Shown here in pieces: positions 1 to 12,115 of a stretch of 64,000 bases of DNA (positions within the stretch are counted from its first letter, which is position 1; each line of letters starts with the position of its first letter). Source of the DNA: Brachypterus glaber. Its lineage: Eukaryota > Arthropoda > Insecta > Coleoptera > Kateretidae. A program made the translations under genes and the position numbers. The DNA lies in the NCBI GenBank assembly GCA_958510825.1, contig OY294044.1:102834893-102898892 (forward strand). Reading direction: 5' to 3'. Under the pieces are notes generated by a model. It saw nothing but the letters and a program-made list of their open reading frames with translations, was not told where the DNA came from and ran no database searches.

Positions 1-76
1 TCCGAATTTGAAGTCAAAATAGCACCTTATCCAATTAGTTTTCCATGTGATGTGCTATTTTGACCACAAATTCGGA
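1..76. repeat. Imperfect hairpin at window edge
   Basis: The first 26 bases (TCCGAATTTGAAGTCAAAAT and on) are nearly the reverse complement of bases 50-76, separated by about 24 bases. This could be a small MITE or the end of a larger element cut by the window. No coding potential is seen here or in the following 700 bases, which are AT-rich and unassigned. Confidence 0.6.
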
Positions 77-779
77 TTCAGCGCCTCAAAATACATAGAA
101 AAAAAACAATTGACCTTTTTTTGTGTGGCTAGGATATTTTTTTTTTGATAAAAATCGGGGTAGGGGGTAAAATAAATTTTGTTGGAGAAATATATTAGAG
201 AAACACTTTAGAACGCACGCCTCTGACATACACACAATTGTATTTTTGGGTAAGTAGGGGAATAAATAACTTATATTACCACTATTAACCGTACTTAATT
301 TTAATATGATAAGTCAAAGCATTTTCTTGTAATTACAGAAAATCGATTTTCCTAATTTTAACTTTTTTTATGATATAGAAAAATCTGAGGGTGATGGAGA
401 CAAACGGCCTTCGGATTTGGATTTAGCGACCCAAATTTAGTATAAACCTATATCTGGAATCTCAGTTAGAAAAATCTTCAGATTTGTCGACCAGTGTTAT
501 TGCTAAATTATGCATTAAAAGATGAAATATCTGTTGCTTAGGTTACAAGGAAAATTATTGCTTAGGTTACATTAAATGTCCCTATATTTTTTTGCATTAT
601 AAACCGACTATATTAACAATGAATTGCAATACCGAGAGTTTACTTTGACTGGCACACTTTCAGTTTTTGTTCGAGGTATTGCTTTCCTATTTTAATGTTT
701 TCAAAAGTTTGATAAAGCCTTGTATTCATGCAAATTTTTTTAATTTTTTTGTATGCTTTTTTGTTTTATGACTTTCTAT

Positions 780-1110
780 GTCCATATAAATCTATTTCGA
801 GCAAAAACAATCGGTCGGTGAATCGGTCGGTCGATCGGTCGATTTATTTTTGTTGGACGTTCTGTCCGAGAAATCTTGTGGGCACGATAACTTATGAACG
901 CCTTAAGCTAGCTAACAATAATCTGTATTTTATTTAAAGCCAGTCATGTCACAATTTTCTGGAATAACCCATATGCTCTAAGCTTTATAAGGCCTGTTAA
1001 TCTTGTAATTTTCATCTAGTTATTTTAACCAAAGGACGTGCTAAACGGGGAGCCTTATCACTTTTTTGCCACAAACTTTTGCCCCAGCTAAGACAGATCA
1101 ACCGTTTTTG
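780..1110 (+). repeat. Dispersed repeat family R, copy 1
   Basis: A CGGT/CGAT-rich tetranucleotide stretch (about 811-843) is followed by GAAATCTTGTGGGCACGATA and, near 1,030-1,080, by ACGTGCTAAACGGGGAGCC. The same blocks recur in the same order near 13,690-14,100 and 41,560-42,160, and single blocks near 18,360 and 18,810. They form a dispersed repeat family of unknown class. A short open frame across the CGGT tract is composition-driven and not a gene. Confidence 0.55.
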
Positions 1111-2659
1111 ACATTATTAAAGCTATTAAAATAAAATTTATGTCATAATATACATCCAAAAAGCAATACCTGTGCCTAAACAAAAGTTTTCTACTAGCTT
1201 AAATTTCTAAGGATACAGTTTTTTTAACTGTTGCTTTAAACACTATAAAAAAATTATATTATTATTAAATTATTCTTTAATTTATTTACATTGGCTAAAT
1301 AAATCATAATAATATTAAATTATTTTTTAACTAGTTTTTTTTAACTATGAATTTTTTTAATATCTTTTTATCAAGAACTCTATGAATTTTACTTATTTTG
1401 ATTACAGTTATGGGTTGTGCAAATTGAATATCAAAATTTTAAATGTCTAGATAAATGTCATATAAATTGTTAAAATTAAATAAACTATTAGTGCGTTTTA
1501 CTGCATCATTCTGTTGCCACTGGTGCCACTGGTTTGAACGGAATCATCGTTTTACTGCTGACATTTGACCATTCTGTCCATTCCGACGAAACGATCGGGA
1601 GAGGTCCGAATGAAGAGAATGACAGATGTGAAATGTCAAAATAAAAAAATAACTAACGGTTTTCATTATTATTCTGCGCACAAAATTAGGTTACATTTGT
1701 GATTCTGCGTTTATAATTAAAAATATGGACGAACTTAAGTACGGAAACAACGGAAAACGTGTATTGGTTTAACAAAGAAAGTAAGTACATATACCTAGTT
1801 ACCCTCATACAATTAATTTTGTTGTACTGCAATAATAAGTACCTACCTAGATACTTTTTAAAAGTTAATTATTTTTTTTGCAAATATTTACTATGGATTA
1901 AAATACCTACTTTTTATTATATTAATTAAAATATCTGAACTAAGTTTGGGTCCAGAATCTAATAGCATTTGTCGGCTATACTGTTCATTTTCACAAATTA
2001 GCCTAATAATCTGAAAAATAACTAAATATCTTTGGTTATCACGATCCATTACATGTAATGTACTGCAGTCCTGAAATATATTTTCAGCATATATAAGACT
2101 TTGTTAGGATTTTCAGAAATTAAGGTAAAACCCCCAATAGTTGACAGTCTAAGAAAAATTCTATAATGTTTTTTAATTAAAATTTTATCTAATAATTTTT
2201 TTTTATATTTTATTGAATACATGTGTTTAGTTAGATGTTTTCTTTTTATATTAGTACCAAAATGTTTGAATGTGATAATACAAACAAATATTTTTAATTT
2301 TTTTGTAGACTCTGTAAAAATTGTTAAGTTGACAGGGGTAATAAATTAATTTCCAATAGTTGACATATAACATATCTAATAGTCGACAAAACATATTTTT
2401 CTTTTATTTTAAAACAAATATTACTTTAAAAGCATAATGCTTTAAAAATGTAACTTATAAATTACTGTTTTTATTAAAAAGAATGCCAGTAAAGTTATAT
2501 TTTTATTTAAATTCATCAAGTTTTACAAAACGATATCAAAGCACCAATAGTTGGCAGTATTTTAACCAATAGTTGACATAAAATTTCTTATTAACTTTAA
2601 AGCTCTAAATCTTATCTTATCTTTAAATGCTTTGCGACTAGAGGTTAACCAGAATTGTA

Positions 2660-5159
2660 CCGGGTGATCCAAAGTTCCCGACCCAATCAGTTTTCTCCGA
2701 AACGGTAAAAGTTATCGACAATTTTTTTTTGGGTTTTTCGATGGGGTCACCTAAGCTACAAATTAAGGTGGATTTAAGGTTTTCAATTTAGTGAATGATG
2801 GGCGTAGCGATAGTCATTTTTTTATTTTTTAGTGGCAAGTATAGGAAAACTGACTTAAATCGAATAATATTTTAATTTTATATATTTATCACACAAAGTC
2901 TTTAATATACATACAAGCGTTAAGAAGTTATTTTCTAAACAATATTTTTTACCTTAAGTGAAGTTATTTTAAACGAAAAAACATGCAGTGGTTCAATTGG
3001 TTTAGGCAGTAAAAATATACAATGACCAAAAATGGTCTGGGTTCAAATCTCAACAGCGGAAGTACCTTTTTTATTAATATTATTTAAGTTTTTGTTATTT
3101 TTTTTAATAGTATTAGTTTTTTTGTGGTTTATTAATGTTCCATTAATTTTATTATACAGGGTATTTGTAGATTTTAAAACACAATAAATAGTTCAATCGT
3201 TTTAAATATAAAATTAAGAGTCAACACAATTTAAAATATTAATTGACCACTAAAATTAAAAGAACTTTTACTTTCGGGTTTAGACCGTGTAGATGGGTTG
3301 TTAGTTTTATTTGTAATAAATTCTCTATATTTTTTTAATGCATTCTAACGCAAAAAAGTAATAACACATAATTTTTGTATTGAAATAAATTTTATTAAAC
3401 AAACCTAATAAGATATGTATTTAGAACTTATGCTTTTAAAAAGCATTCTTTTAAAAAAATCCAAGTGCCCCAAAACGGTGTTAATGTTTTTTTACTTAGA
3501 ACAGTACAGACAACAAATTTTATAAGAAAAAACGGGTGTCTTTTTTTCTTTATTTCATTTATTTTAGGAGTGTCGTGTAGAAGAATTTTCTCTTTCGAGT
3601 TTAGACCTTGTTGATGGATTTAATACCAAAACCAATAATCGACATACATGGTCTAAGCCCGAAACTAAATTTTCTTTTACCTTTAGTGGTGGTAAAATTT
3701 TAAAATTTAAAATTATGTTGACGGTTCATTAGGATACCTAGAGTTCTGCTGTTTTTTATTTTAGAGGTCTTATCCCCCAAAGTTGTTAATTAGAGTAGAT
3801 TACCACCCTATTTTTTCAGAATAAAAAAAAATAGAGGTGGCGCACAGCCAGGGCCGTAGCTATGGAGGAACCACACCCACCTACCTTAAAATTAGAAAAC
3901 GTTGAATATTTTATGGGTTAACACTTTTACTGCCAAGGGGAAATTAGTTGTCTGTTCGCTGACACCATGTTGCGGAAATTAATACAGTTAAAACGAGTAT
4001 TCTCGTAGTGAGCCTCCAGCAACATACTGCCAACTAAGAATTAACTTGTATTTGACAGACAACATGTTAAAAATAAAAAAGTTGTAATTTAAGCTGTATT
4101 GGAAACGTTCTTTTTTTAATTCTTCAACTTTTTTGTCGAGGGAATAAAAGTTTTAATTTTAGACTAAAAAAAGAAAACGAAAAATTCTTATTTTTACTGA
4201 AACAAATTTGTATCCAAGAATTTTTTGTTTAGGAAGATTATTGAAATTTTTTGAAAATTCGAAACTATGGTATATTATTCTAGCGCAGGCGCTGTGAATA
4301 ATATAGTAAAGATAAAAAGCCATCAGTTTTTTCCTATGTAATTTGTTGTCAGTACTGTTCTAAGTAAAAAAAAATAAAATCGTTTTGGGGCTTTTTTTTT
4401 GTCAAATATTGCATTTTAAAGAGGTGATAAGTTCCAAATATATAGCTTATTAGATTGGGTTTGGACTAAAAGGCATTAAAAAATATAGAGAATTTACTAC
4501 AAATGAAACTAAAAATCCATCTGCACGGTCTAAACCCGAAAGTGAAAGTTATTTTAATTTTAGTGATCAATTAAAATTTTAAATTGAGTTGACTCTTAAT
4601 TTTATATTTAAAACGATTGAACTATTTATTTTCTTTTAAAATCTACAAATACCCTGTTTAATAAAATTAATGGAACATTGATAAATTACAAAAAAAAACT
4701 AATACTATTAAAAAATAACAAAAACTTAAATAATATTTATAAAAAAAGTAGTACCGCTGTTGAGATTTGAACCCACACCATTTTTGGAGGTTAGATTTGC
4801 TTACTGCCTAAACCAACTGAACCACCGACTGCCTGTTTTTTCCTTTAAAATTACTTGACTTAAGGTAAAAAATATTATTTACAAAATAACTTCTTAACGC
4901 TTGTGTGTATATTAAACACTTTGTGTGATAAATATATAAAATTAAAATATTATTCGATTTAAGTTAGTTTTCCTATACATGCCACTAAAAATTAAAAAAA
5001 TGACTATCTCTACGCCCACCATTCCCTAAACTGAAAACCTTAAATCCACCTTAATTTGTAGCTTAGGTGACCCCATCGAGAAACCCGATAAAAATTTTTC
5101 GTTTGGACTTTTACCGTTTCGGAGAAAACTAATTGGGTAAGGAACTTTGGATCACCCGG
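2660..5159. mobile_element. Long-arm foldback element FB1
   Basis: CCGGGTGATCCAAAGTTCCC at 2,660 is mirrored at 5,140-5,159. The mirror continues inwards with moderate divergence to about 3,545 on the left and 4,320 on the right, giving arms of about 850 bases around a 780-base loop. Flanks read TTGTA and TACAA, compatible with a TA duplication. A second, heavily interrupted copy lies at 43,674-51,315. No open frame of interest is present, so it is probably non-autonomous. Confidence 0.8.
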
Positions 5160-5331
5160 TACAATAACTTACAAAACTGAAGTGAAGTTCTTAGCAAAAT
5201 ATTAAAAATAAGAGATGAGCATTTTAGTTAAAATACTTTGATATATTTTATTTTTTTATTGGAATTATAAAAAAATACATTCATTTTATCTTAAAACACC
5301 CATCCACATTTAGATCTTAATTAAATGTGGA

Positions 5332-5752
5332 GGTGTCCACAGATCAGGGAAAACAGGGAAATCAGGGAAAAGTCAGGTAATTTGATCAACTGTAAAAAAT
5401 CAGGGAAACTGAAAAAAAGCTGTGGTGTACCTACATGATAAACTATTACTAAAACAAGTTTTTATTCATAGAGTTCTACCAATCCATAGATCAGTTTTAC
5501 AGAAAAAAAAGTTGAAAAACATAAAAAATCAAAACTCAAAAATAAAACAGGATGTTCAAATTTTTTACGAATATTGGCTTCAAAAACTTTTTTTGTATCT
5601 CTACGTTCATGATCTGTACTAAAATCAGGGAAAATTTTTAATTTTTATCAGGGAGTTCAGAGAAGAATCAGGAAAGCATCATGAAAAAATCAGGGAAGAA
5701 TCCGGAAAAAAATGAGGGAATCTTAATTTGAAAAAACCTGTGGTCACCCTGA
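5332..5752. repeat. Small element with ATCAGGGAAAA repeats
   Basis: Short ends GGTGTCCACAG (5,332) and CTGTGGTCACC (5,738) are inverted repeats with one mismatch. Between them ATCAGGGAA or close variants occur about nine times (5,343, 5,361, 5,399, 5,624, 5,648, 5,689 and others). The ends resemble CAGGGTGACCACAG-type TIRs of hAT-like MITEs, but no 8-bp duplication could be confirmed. Confidence 0.5.
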
Positions 5753-6420
5753 GGTGTATAATACAGTATTTTAAACGATCCCCACGAGCCGTAAAATTAG
5801 CTGTCAACTATTGAAATTTGTTGATTTTTTAATCTAATGGTTGACACACCCTATGTAAAAAGCTAAAACTGTCTTATTGAGTTGTAAATAATCAGAAAAA
5901 GTTTGATTTGAACCCATAAAAGCCTGTAATTAAGATTAGCATGCATAAATACGTATTATTCACTAAATACTGAAAATTAAAAACACCCAATTTCTTAGCA
6001 CTTGTCTTAAGAAACTGTAAAAAAAATGCGAACAAAAACACTCCACTAAAAAATTGCCTGCCATATTAAAACGCAACTCATCACGTGATCTTCGGTTGCA
6101 AATTCTAAGACTAGATGGTACTAGGTGCCCATTTATTATTTATTTCGCCTCAATCAATGTAATGTAATCTTATTTTAGGTTGTTTTATTTAAAACTGTCA
6201 ACTATTGGGGTAGTGTCAACTATTGGGTGTTTTACCTTAACCAAAACATTTAATAAAATATCGCTCGTCTTCTTCTCTTGGCCTTATTTTGACAATTGAC
6301 ATAATTCGTTTTTGTGCTTAGTTTCATTCTGTTCAAACATTTCCTGCTGCAGAATGCAGTAAAACACACTATATAACTTGGGTAACATGCCTTTAGGATT
6401 TAAACATAATACAATTATAA

Positions 6421-6911
6421 CGGACAGAAATTTTTAATTTTAAACAAAATTATAAAAATATTAATTTATTATTCCATCAATCTATTTTCTAATCATCGTA
6501 CAGAGTGATATTGGTAGACTGACAGTTTCGGGCTTCTGGCCCTCTTCAGTACCAAGAGTCAACTCTGCACGCTGATTAAGAAAACGTTTTTAGACTTTAC
6601 TCGCAAAACAAAAGTCTTCAACTTGCTACCATTCAAAGTCTCCAGATTAGGAGAGGTGTGAGTAGTTGTCTACATCTAGAAATAGATGGCTCACAAGTCT
6701 ACATCAATCTAATGGCTATATTCCTTTTGCGAGTAAAGTCTAAAAACGTTTTCTTAATCAGCGTGCAGAGTTGACGCTTGGTACTGAAGAGGGCCAGCAG
6801 CCCGAAACTGTCAGTCTACCAATATCACTCTGTACGATGATTAGAAAATAGATTGATGGAATAATAAATTAATATTTTTATAATTTTGTTTAAAATTAAA
6901 AATTTCTGTCC
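6421..6911. repeat. Palindromic element with GATATTGGTAGACTGACAGT arms
   Basis: The left arm 6,421-6,600 and right arm 6,729-6,911 are near-perfect reverse complements around a loop of about 130 bases. The arms contain TACAGAGTGATATTGGTAGA and a CTGGCCCTCTTCAG block. No coding content is seen. Confidence 0.75.
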
Positions 6912-6964
6912 TTACTAATTTTACGTCTAACCACCCGTTAGTGGTACTATGTGCTTGAGACACA

Positions 6965-7225
6965 CAAGTCTTCAACTTGCTACCATTCAAAGTCTCCAGA
7001 TTAGGAGAGGTATGAGTAGTTGTCTACATCTAGAAATAGATGGCGCACAAGTCTACATCAATCTAATGGCTATATTCCTTTTGCGAGTAAAGTCTAAAAA
7101 CGTTTTCTTAATCAGCGTGCAGAGTTGACTCTTGGTACTGAAGAGGGCCAGCAGCCCGAAACTGTCAGTCTACCAATATCACTCTGTACGATGATTAGAA
7201 AATAGATTGATGGAATAATAAACAC
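6965..7225 (+). repeat. Direct duplication of the 6,612-6,872 segment
   Basis: The loop plus right arm of the preceding palindrome is repeated almost exactly about 352 bases further on, from AGTCTTCAACTTGCTACCAT to the GATTGATGGAATAAT end. About 90 bases of unique sequence separate the two. This looks like an unequal-exchange or replication-slippage duplicate of half of a palindrome. Confidence 0.75.
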
Positions 7226-7487
7226 AATTATAACGTTCGGCTAACGAAAAAGTACCACAAGTGCTATCAAAAGAAGCCTAAATGAACTGTGTTCAGACTA
7301 AAGTGTTAAAAAATACAGTAGTGTCTCATCTAGGAAATAGTTTGGTTACTTAACCACAAATGCTAATAAATTATTGTGATTTTAATAAAATAATAAATAA
7401 GGATTATTTCAAATGAAATTATTTACAATTTAGATACAAATTATAAAACAATATTTGATCAATAAATAAAGAATACAAATAGTTTTG

Positions 7488-8139
7488 AACAAAACTTTCG
7501 AACTTTTATAATGTGGTTTGAAAGAGTGACTTTTTTTCTTCTATTTTTGAATAAAAAGCAGTTTTTTGCCATTTTCTCGTTAACGGTGAGAGATATCAAA
7601 ATTCAAAAAATATAACTTAAAACTTAACTTTTACCAAAAAAAAGGTGTCTTTTTTTATCAAAAAGGAACCAAACTACAAAACTAGGCCGACAAATATTTT
7701 TTAGGTAACTTAGCAATTTTTATTAAATATATATAAAAAGCATTTTTTTTTAATCAATTTTGTTTCATTAAGTTTTTTTATTACTTCATTTGTTATCTAG
7801 TTATAGCACGTCAAAATTGCAAAACTACAAAAATAGCCATATTTTAAAACTAATGAAGTACGAAAAAAACCCAAAATAACAAAATTTAAAAAAATTAGCT
7901 TTTTATATATTTTTAATAAAAAATGCATAGTTACCTAATAAAAAATATTTGTCGGCCTAGTTTTGGCGCTTAGCTTATTTTTGACAAAAAAATGAGAAAC
8001 CTTTTTTTATCAAAAGTTATGTTTTAAGTTATAGTTTTTAAATTTTGATAACACCGTTAACGATAAAAATGTTTTCTAATAAAAAAGTAGAAAAAAGTCA
8101 CTTTTTCACCCCACATTATAAAAGTTCCAAAATTTTGTT
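7488..8139. repeat. Foldback element, arms about 270 bases
   Basis: The sequence from 7,488 (AACTTTCGAACTTTTATAAT) inwards to about 7,760 is the diverged reverse complement of about 7,885-8,139. Both arms share AATATTTGTCGGCCTAGTTT or its complement. No gene is seen here or in the following 8,140-8,650 stretch. Confidence 0.65.
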
Positions 8140-8648
8140 AAATGTCTGTCCAAAATGCTAAGATTTGTTTTGTATAAGACTGCAATCGATCAAATTGGCA
8201 TAAGTGCAGACCTTCACTATAATTGATCTAGCAAGTTAGTCGTTAGTCCTAGGAAATACCATAGAACTAAGGAGATGGATACCTATAGTTTTACGCATAT
8301 ATCGTGGTTTTTCTGAAAATCGTTGCCCCCTCTAGAATTTTGCTCTCCAAAAAAGGTATTCTTTGAGGATAATTGATCATAGCGTTAAAATAAGAATAGT
8401 CAGTCATGGGGGTCAAGTGTTACCCAAATTTTAAATCAATAAATTTTATAATAACAATTTTATACAAGAATTAAGAAAATATAGATTTTCTGACAAGGTA
8501 TGATGTTTTGGTAGCTTGTAGCTGAATCTAGGGCCTATTAAGAAAATTTAGCACTATGGTTAATTGCATATAGGAATGCACAAAAAAAAATTCTGGCGAT
8601 TTAACAATCTGTTGCAAAAAAAAACGTGTGAAAGAAACGCGAAATTGC

Positions 8649-8822
<174 letters not shown>

Positions 8823-8988
8823 AAACTAAATAGAAACCAACCAAGCACGGTAATAATTAGATGCTATTCACCACGCAGAACATCATAAATCTATCTAACA
8901 TTAAAGTTTGCGAACAGAGAATATTTTAATTTTTTATTAAAAGTGTTTGTTTAAGTTTCATGTAAATAATAGTTAATAATTATCTTAT

Positions 8989-9072
8989 AATTGAGGAGTA
9001 TGATTTCAAAATTTAACAAATCCAATATACGTGTTAAGGATTTGTTAACTTTTGAAATAATGCTCCTCAATT
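8989..9072. repeat. 35-base hairpin
   Basis: AATTGAGGAGTATGATTTCA at 8,989 begins a 35-base arm mirrored at 9,038-9,072 with few mismatches around a 14-base loop. It is a small MITE-like inverted repeat. Confidence 0.7.
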
Positions 9073-9207
9073 AATGCTTTATAGTCAGTTTTTTTTTTGA
9101 TCCCATTTAAACGAGTAAGGTGGGAAAAAAGTTATTGATAAATAAAAATTAAAAACTTTCGTATTCTTAAAAGATACAAATCGAATGTAGGTTTTTTCTT
9201 TGAAAAA

Positions 9208-9212
<5 letters not shown>

Positions 9213-9252
<40 letters not shown>
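9213..9252. repeat. (TA)n microsatellite
   Basis: About 40 bases of alternating A and T. Short open frames on the minus strand across it code only for Tyr-Ile repeats and are not genes. Confidence 0.95.
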
Positions 9253-9259
<7 letters not shown>

Positions 9260-9488
9260 CGTATAGTTAATATGTATAGTCAATATTGTTGTGTGTAAAA
9301 AATTAGTCGTCAAATGTTTCGATTTAGTGACCCTTATAAAAATTTCCCTCATAATTCCGCAAAATTATTCCGTAAGCCTATGTTTCTGTGTTTATTTTTA
9401 ACGTTGATGAGTCATAACTGAGTTTATGCCGACTACTGCTTATAGTTTTCTGGGGAAATTTGCATATTCATATGCGCACGCCGCACCA

Positions 9489-10372
9489 CCTGGGTATGTA
9501 TTCTCGGGCTCGAGAGAACGCATTCCCGGGAGAAAGGTAGTGTGGGTTGCATATTCTTTCTCTCGAAACGCAAAACTACTTATTCTTGAACTTCACTTCG
9601 CACGAAAATTGAGGAACTTTACTTCTACTACTCGAGATCGTGAGAAGCGGTCGTTCACGGAAATTTTGACATATAAGTTAGTCGCGCGCATTTAAATATA
9701 ACCCTATTTTGGCTTTGGTTTTGTGTTATTATTTTGAATACCGTTTTATTTTATGATAGTTAATGAAAGAAGCTTTTTTATATTTAGAAATTATTATACA
9801 TTTTATAATAATAATAATAACATAACCATGGACGATTTGGAAATTGTGGGGGCTGTTGCCCTTTTGGGAGATCTGCAAGATGCGGAAGACCAAATGGAGA
9901 AGTAAGATCGGGAAGTGTTGGCTAGGACCGACCCTTTCCAACTTTCTAACAAAAAAATTGTAGTAAACAGCCCACTAATAACAAGAGGGTTGTCCTGAAT
10001 AAAATTTAAAACTATTTTTTTTGTTGACTGCTGGTGGGCGCAGATCCTTTTCTGTTTTTATTTTCATTTTCAGTCATTTCTTACACTTTAATTTTTGGAT
10101 ATTAATTATAAAAAATATTCAAACCATAGCAACTTGCTTACAAATAATAAAAATAAAGACAGCCTGCGCACGCAAATTCGTGTCACATAATCTGATTGGT
10201 TAAAATCCGCTAAAATACTTGGCAACGCTGCAGCCGGCTGCAGAGATCCCATCACGCTCACTACTGTTCAAGAATAGCATTTTTTAACTTTGGGGAACTT
10301 TGATATGATGTGATCAATTCCCTTCATACGAAAATTGTTCACGTTCTCTCGAGCCCAAGAATAGATACCCTG
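9489..10372. mobile_element. TIR element, probable PIF/Harbinger derivative
   Basis: CCTGGGTATGTATTCTCGGG at 9,489 and its near reverse complement ending at 10,372 form TIRs of about 32 bases sharing GGGCTCGAGAGAACG. The inside is richer in GC than its surroundings and contains a broken reading frame resembling the start of a Harbinger transposase at 9,828. The 3-bp duplication expected for the superfamily is not obvious, so the assignment rests on the coding remnant. Confidence 0.6.
9828..9998 (+). pseudogene. Harbinger transposase (HARBI1-like) N-terminal remnant
   Basis: An ATG at 9,828 opens a frame beginning MDDLEIVGAVALLGDLQDAE. After 25 codons there is an in-frame TAA (9,903-9,905); the frame then continues with DREVLARTDPFQLSNKK before ending at TGA 9,996-9,998. 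An acidic N-terminus followed by an R-x-DPF-x-LS-x-x-x-F-like block is what I know from PIF/Harbinger transposases of animals, just upstream of the region that leads into the DDE domain. No DDE domain follows. It lies inside the TIR element above, in the orientation of a decayed or internally deleted autonomous copy. Recognition rests on one short block, so moderate confidence. Confidence 0.45.
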
Positions 10373-11344
10373 GAGTATATACCTATATATTTATATGGAT
10401 TTATATATTTTTTAGATTTTTTATTGAAAGTTCAATATTAACAACCCCAAAATTGATCCCCTCAAGCTTTAGATTTTTAAAATTATTTTTTCCTTATGAA
10501 CAGCTTATTTAGAGTTGGTTTTATTTTTTTTTATGAATTTTTATTTAAATTTACAAATTTTAACCCTTTAAAAATTAATTATTACTATTTTTTTTGAGAA
10601 CTTTGTCCTTCTAGAAATTCAATTTGCCCCATTGTGTGTGCCCAAAATGAGGGGAGATATTGATGCTCATCTATTACCTTGTCGCTAGCCGTCAGGCGAA
10701 AACTTTTAAAAACCCACGCGGCTAACCACCTTTTGGTGGTAGTAGTAGTAACAACTGATCGAGTGACCCTAGTACAAAGTAATTGTAAAAAATGGTTTAT
10801 TTATAATCAACATTAAATTTCAATACAATAAAATAAAAGTTTTTAAGTACAGTTTTAGTCTGGCTCATCTTCCTCGTCCTTTAAACATGGTAACATCTCT
10901 CTCTTTATAAGAACCATAAATACAGCAAAAATGCCGCTTGCTAGCTAAAAGTTTTTTTTTAAATTAGTATGCTAGTATACACAGAAAAAAATTTAAAACA
11001 AAGAATGTTTCACGTCCGTAAGGCAGACTAACATCCCTAGTCTCAATGGTCTCCCACAGTTCTCTTGAAGAAATTATAGAATTTAAAGTTGTGACACTGA
11101 ATGCGGATAATTGATATTAAAAAGGTGGTATAGGTATTATAAAACCAGTTTCATTAAGGTTTGATCCGATTGTAGGCGAAAACAAATAGGAAAAATTATT
11201 TTATAATTAATACGTTGCGGATAAAGACAATAATTGGACATTGACGATAATGGCCGGACAATGACGTGAATGTCTATTTTTCCTTTGTCCAATTGGCTGG
11301 GCATTATCATCATTAAATGGCCAATAACGTCACTTTGATGTGAA
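10373..11344. other. No gene seen
   Basis: AT-rich DNA with a short run of GGTGGTAGTAGTAGTAAC near 10,733 and a stretch around 11,210-11,340 with repeated GGACA-ATGACG-like blocks. I see no coding frame, RNA gene or complete element. Confidence 0.5.
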
Positions 11345-12017
11345 CTAAAGGCCTTTATTTTAAAATAAATTTAAATACTTTAAACTTTAACAGTGCTCAT
11401 TAAAATGATAAAAAGTCACAGCCACACAACTATAATAGTTGTGTGGCTGGGCTATTCTGCCCTACGCTAGAAAGCAGTAACTCCATTTGTCGCCTAGCAT
11501 ACATATTCATTCTTTATTGTTCATCTTTAAAATATATATTCACTACAAAGCAGTTTATTACGTTTTTTGAATAGTAATTTTTGATATTTTCAATTTGACA
11601 TACTATTTTTTGAGACATGTCAAAATTACTTTTAGATAACCGCCTACTTAATCAATTTTTTGAAACTAAAAAGTCTATTTAACGCTATCTGTAGCCTTTC
11701 GGAAAAACAATTATAAAAAACAAATTACAATTTTAAATTAAAAGGAAAACACAGACAACTATTGAAGAAAGGCCATTTAACGTAATGCAGACGAAAAGTT
11801 ATCATTTTGTACATTTTGCTCTAATCCCCATGCTTCAAAATAACCCCTTTAGATAAAGGTTTCTTACTAAAAAAATTGATAATAATTTAAATAAGTAAAA
11901 GTATACACCGAATCTTACATGTTTTGAGCCTATTCATTTCAAAGTAAGTAAAAATCGCTCAAAAGGCAAAGAAGTTATGAAGGTTTAAAAAGTATCATTT
12001 TTTTTTGGGCCACCCCG
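11345..12017. repeat. Partial copy of the CAGGGTGGCC-ended element
   Basis: From about 11,500 to 12,017 the sequence matches 45,255-45,788, including ACGCTATCTGTAGCCTTTCG and CTAATCCCCATG, and ends in GGGCCACCCCG followed by TA. It is therefore the right half of the same TA-inserting element found complete at 44,385-45,788; its left half is missing or diverged. Confidence 0.65.
11419..11449. repeat. Perfect 15-base inverted repeat, 1-base spacer
   Basis: CAGCCACACAACTAT, one A, then its exact reverse complement. The near-zero loop favours cruciform extrusion over an RNA hairpin. Confidence 0.9.
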
Positions 12018-12115
12018 TATAAGCTAAAAAACAAAAAAAATCAACAATTTATCATAATTTTTTCTATTTTGCTACACTTATAAGCTCATAATGACACGCA
12101 TTTTGCGTGTTCTTA

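Larger units (their letters stand above)
2124..6236. mobile_element. TTAA-flanked TIR element with subterminal CCAATAGTTGACA sites
   Basis: The ends match over about 24 bases with one mismatch (GGTAAAACCCCCAATAGTTG on the left; the reverse complement of the right end differs by one base). They are bounded by TTAA at 2,120-2,123 and 6,237-6,240. The motif CCAATAGTTGACA occurs near-perfectly at 2,134, 2,353, 2,376, 2,544, 2,566 and 5,834, and inverted at 5,802, 6,196 and 6,214. Such subterminal repeats usually bind a transposase. TTAA duplications are made by piggyBac, Kolobok and some Sola elements; GG...CC termini would fit Kolobok best, but this is inference. The 2.5-kb foldback at 2,660-5,159 is inserted inside. 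No transposase gene remains. Confidence 0.7.
1489..6371. repeat. Outer imperfect terminal repeat pair enclosing a nest
   Basis: TAGTGCGTTTTACTGCATCA at 1,489 reappears inverted at 6,350-6,371, where the reverse complement reads TAGTGTGTTTTACTGCATTC, about 22 bases with few mismatches. The pair brackets the TTAA-flanked element at 2,124-6,236. It may be the ends of an older DNA transposon into which everything inside inserted. The 1,515-2,119 stretch has no gene that I recognise. Confidence 0.4.

Noticed and set aside
728..937. 69-codon frame with SVNRSVDRS repeats
   Set aside because: Translation of the CGGT tetranucleotide tract of repeat family R.
9426..9695. 89-codon open frame near the Harbinger-like element
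   Set aside because: Crosses the element's terminal repeat; its composition follows the CG-rich TIR and no family resemblance was seen.
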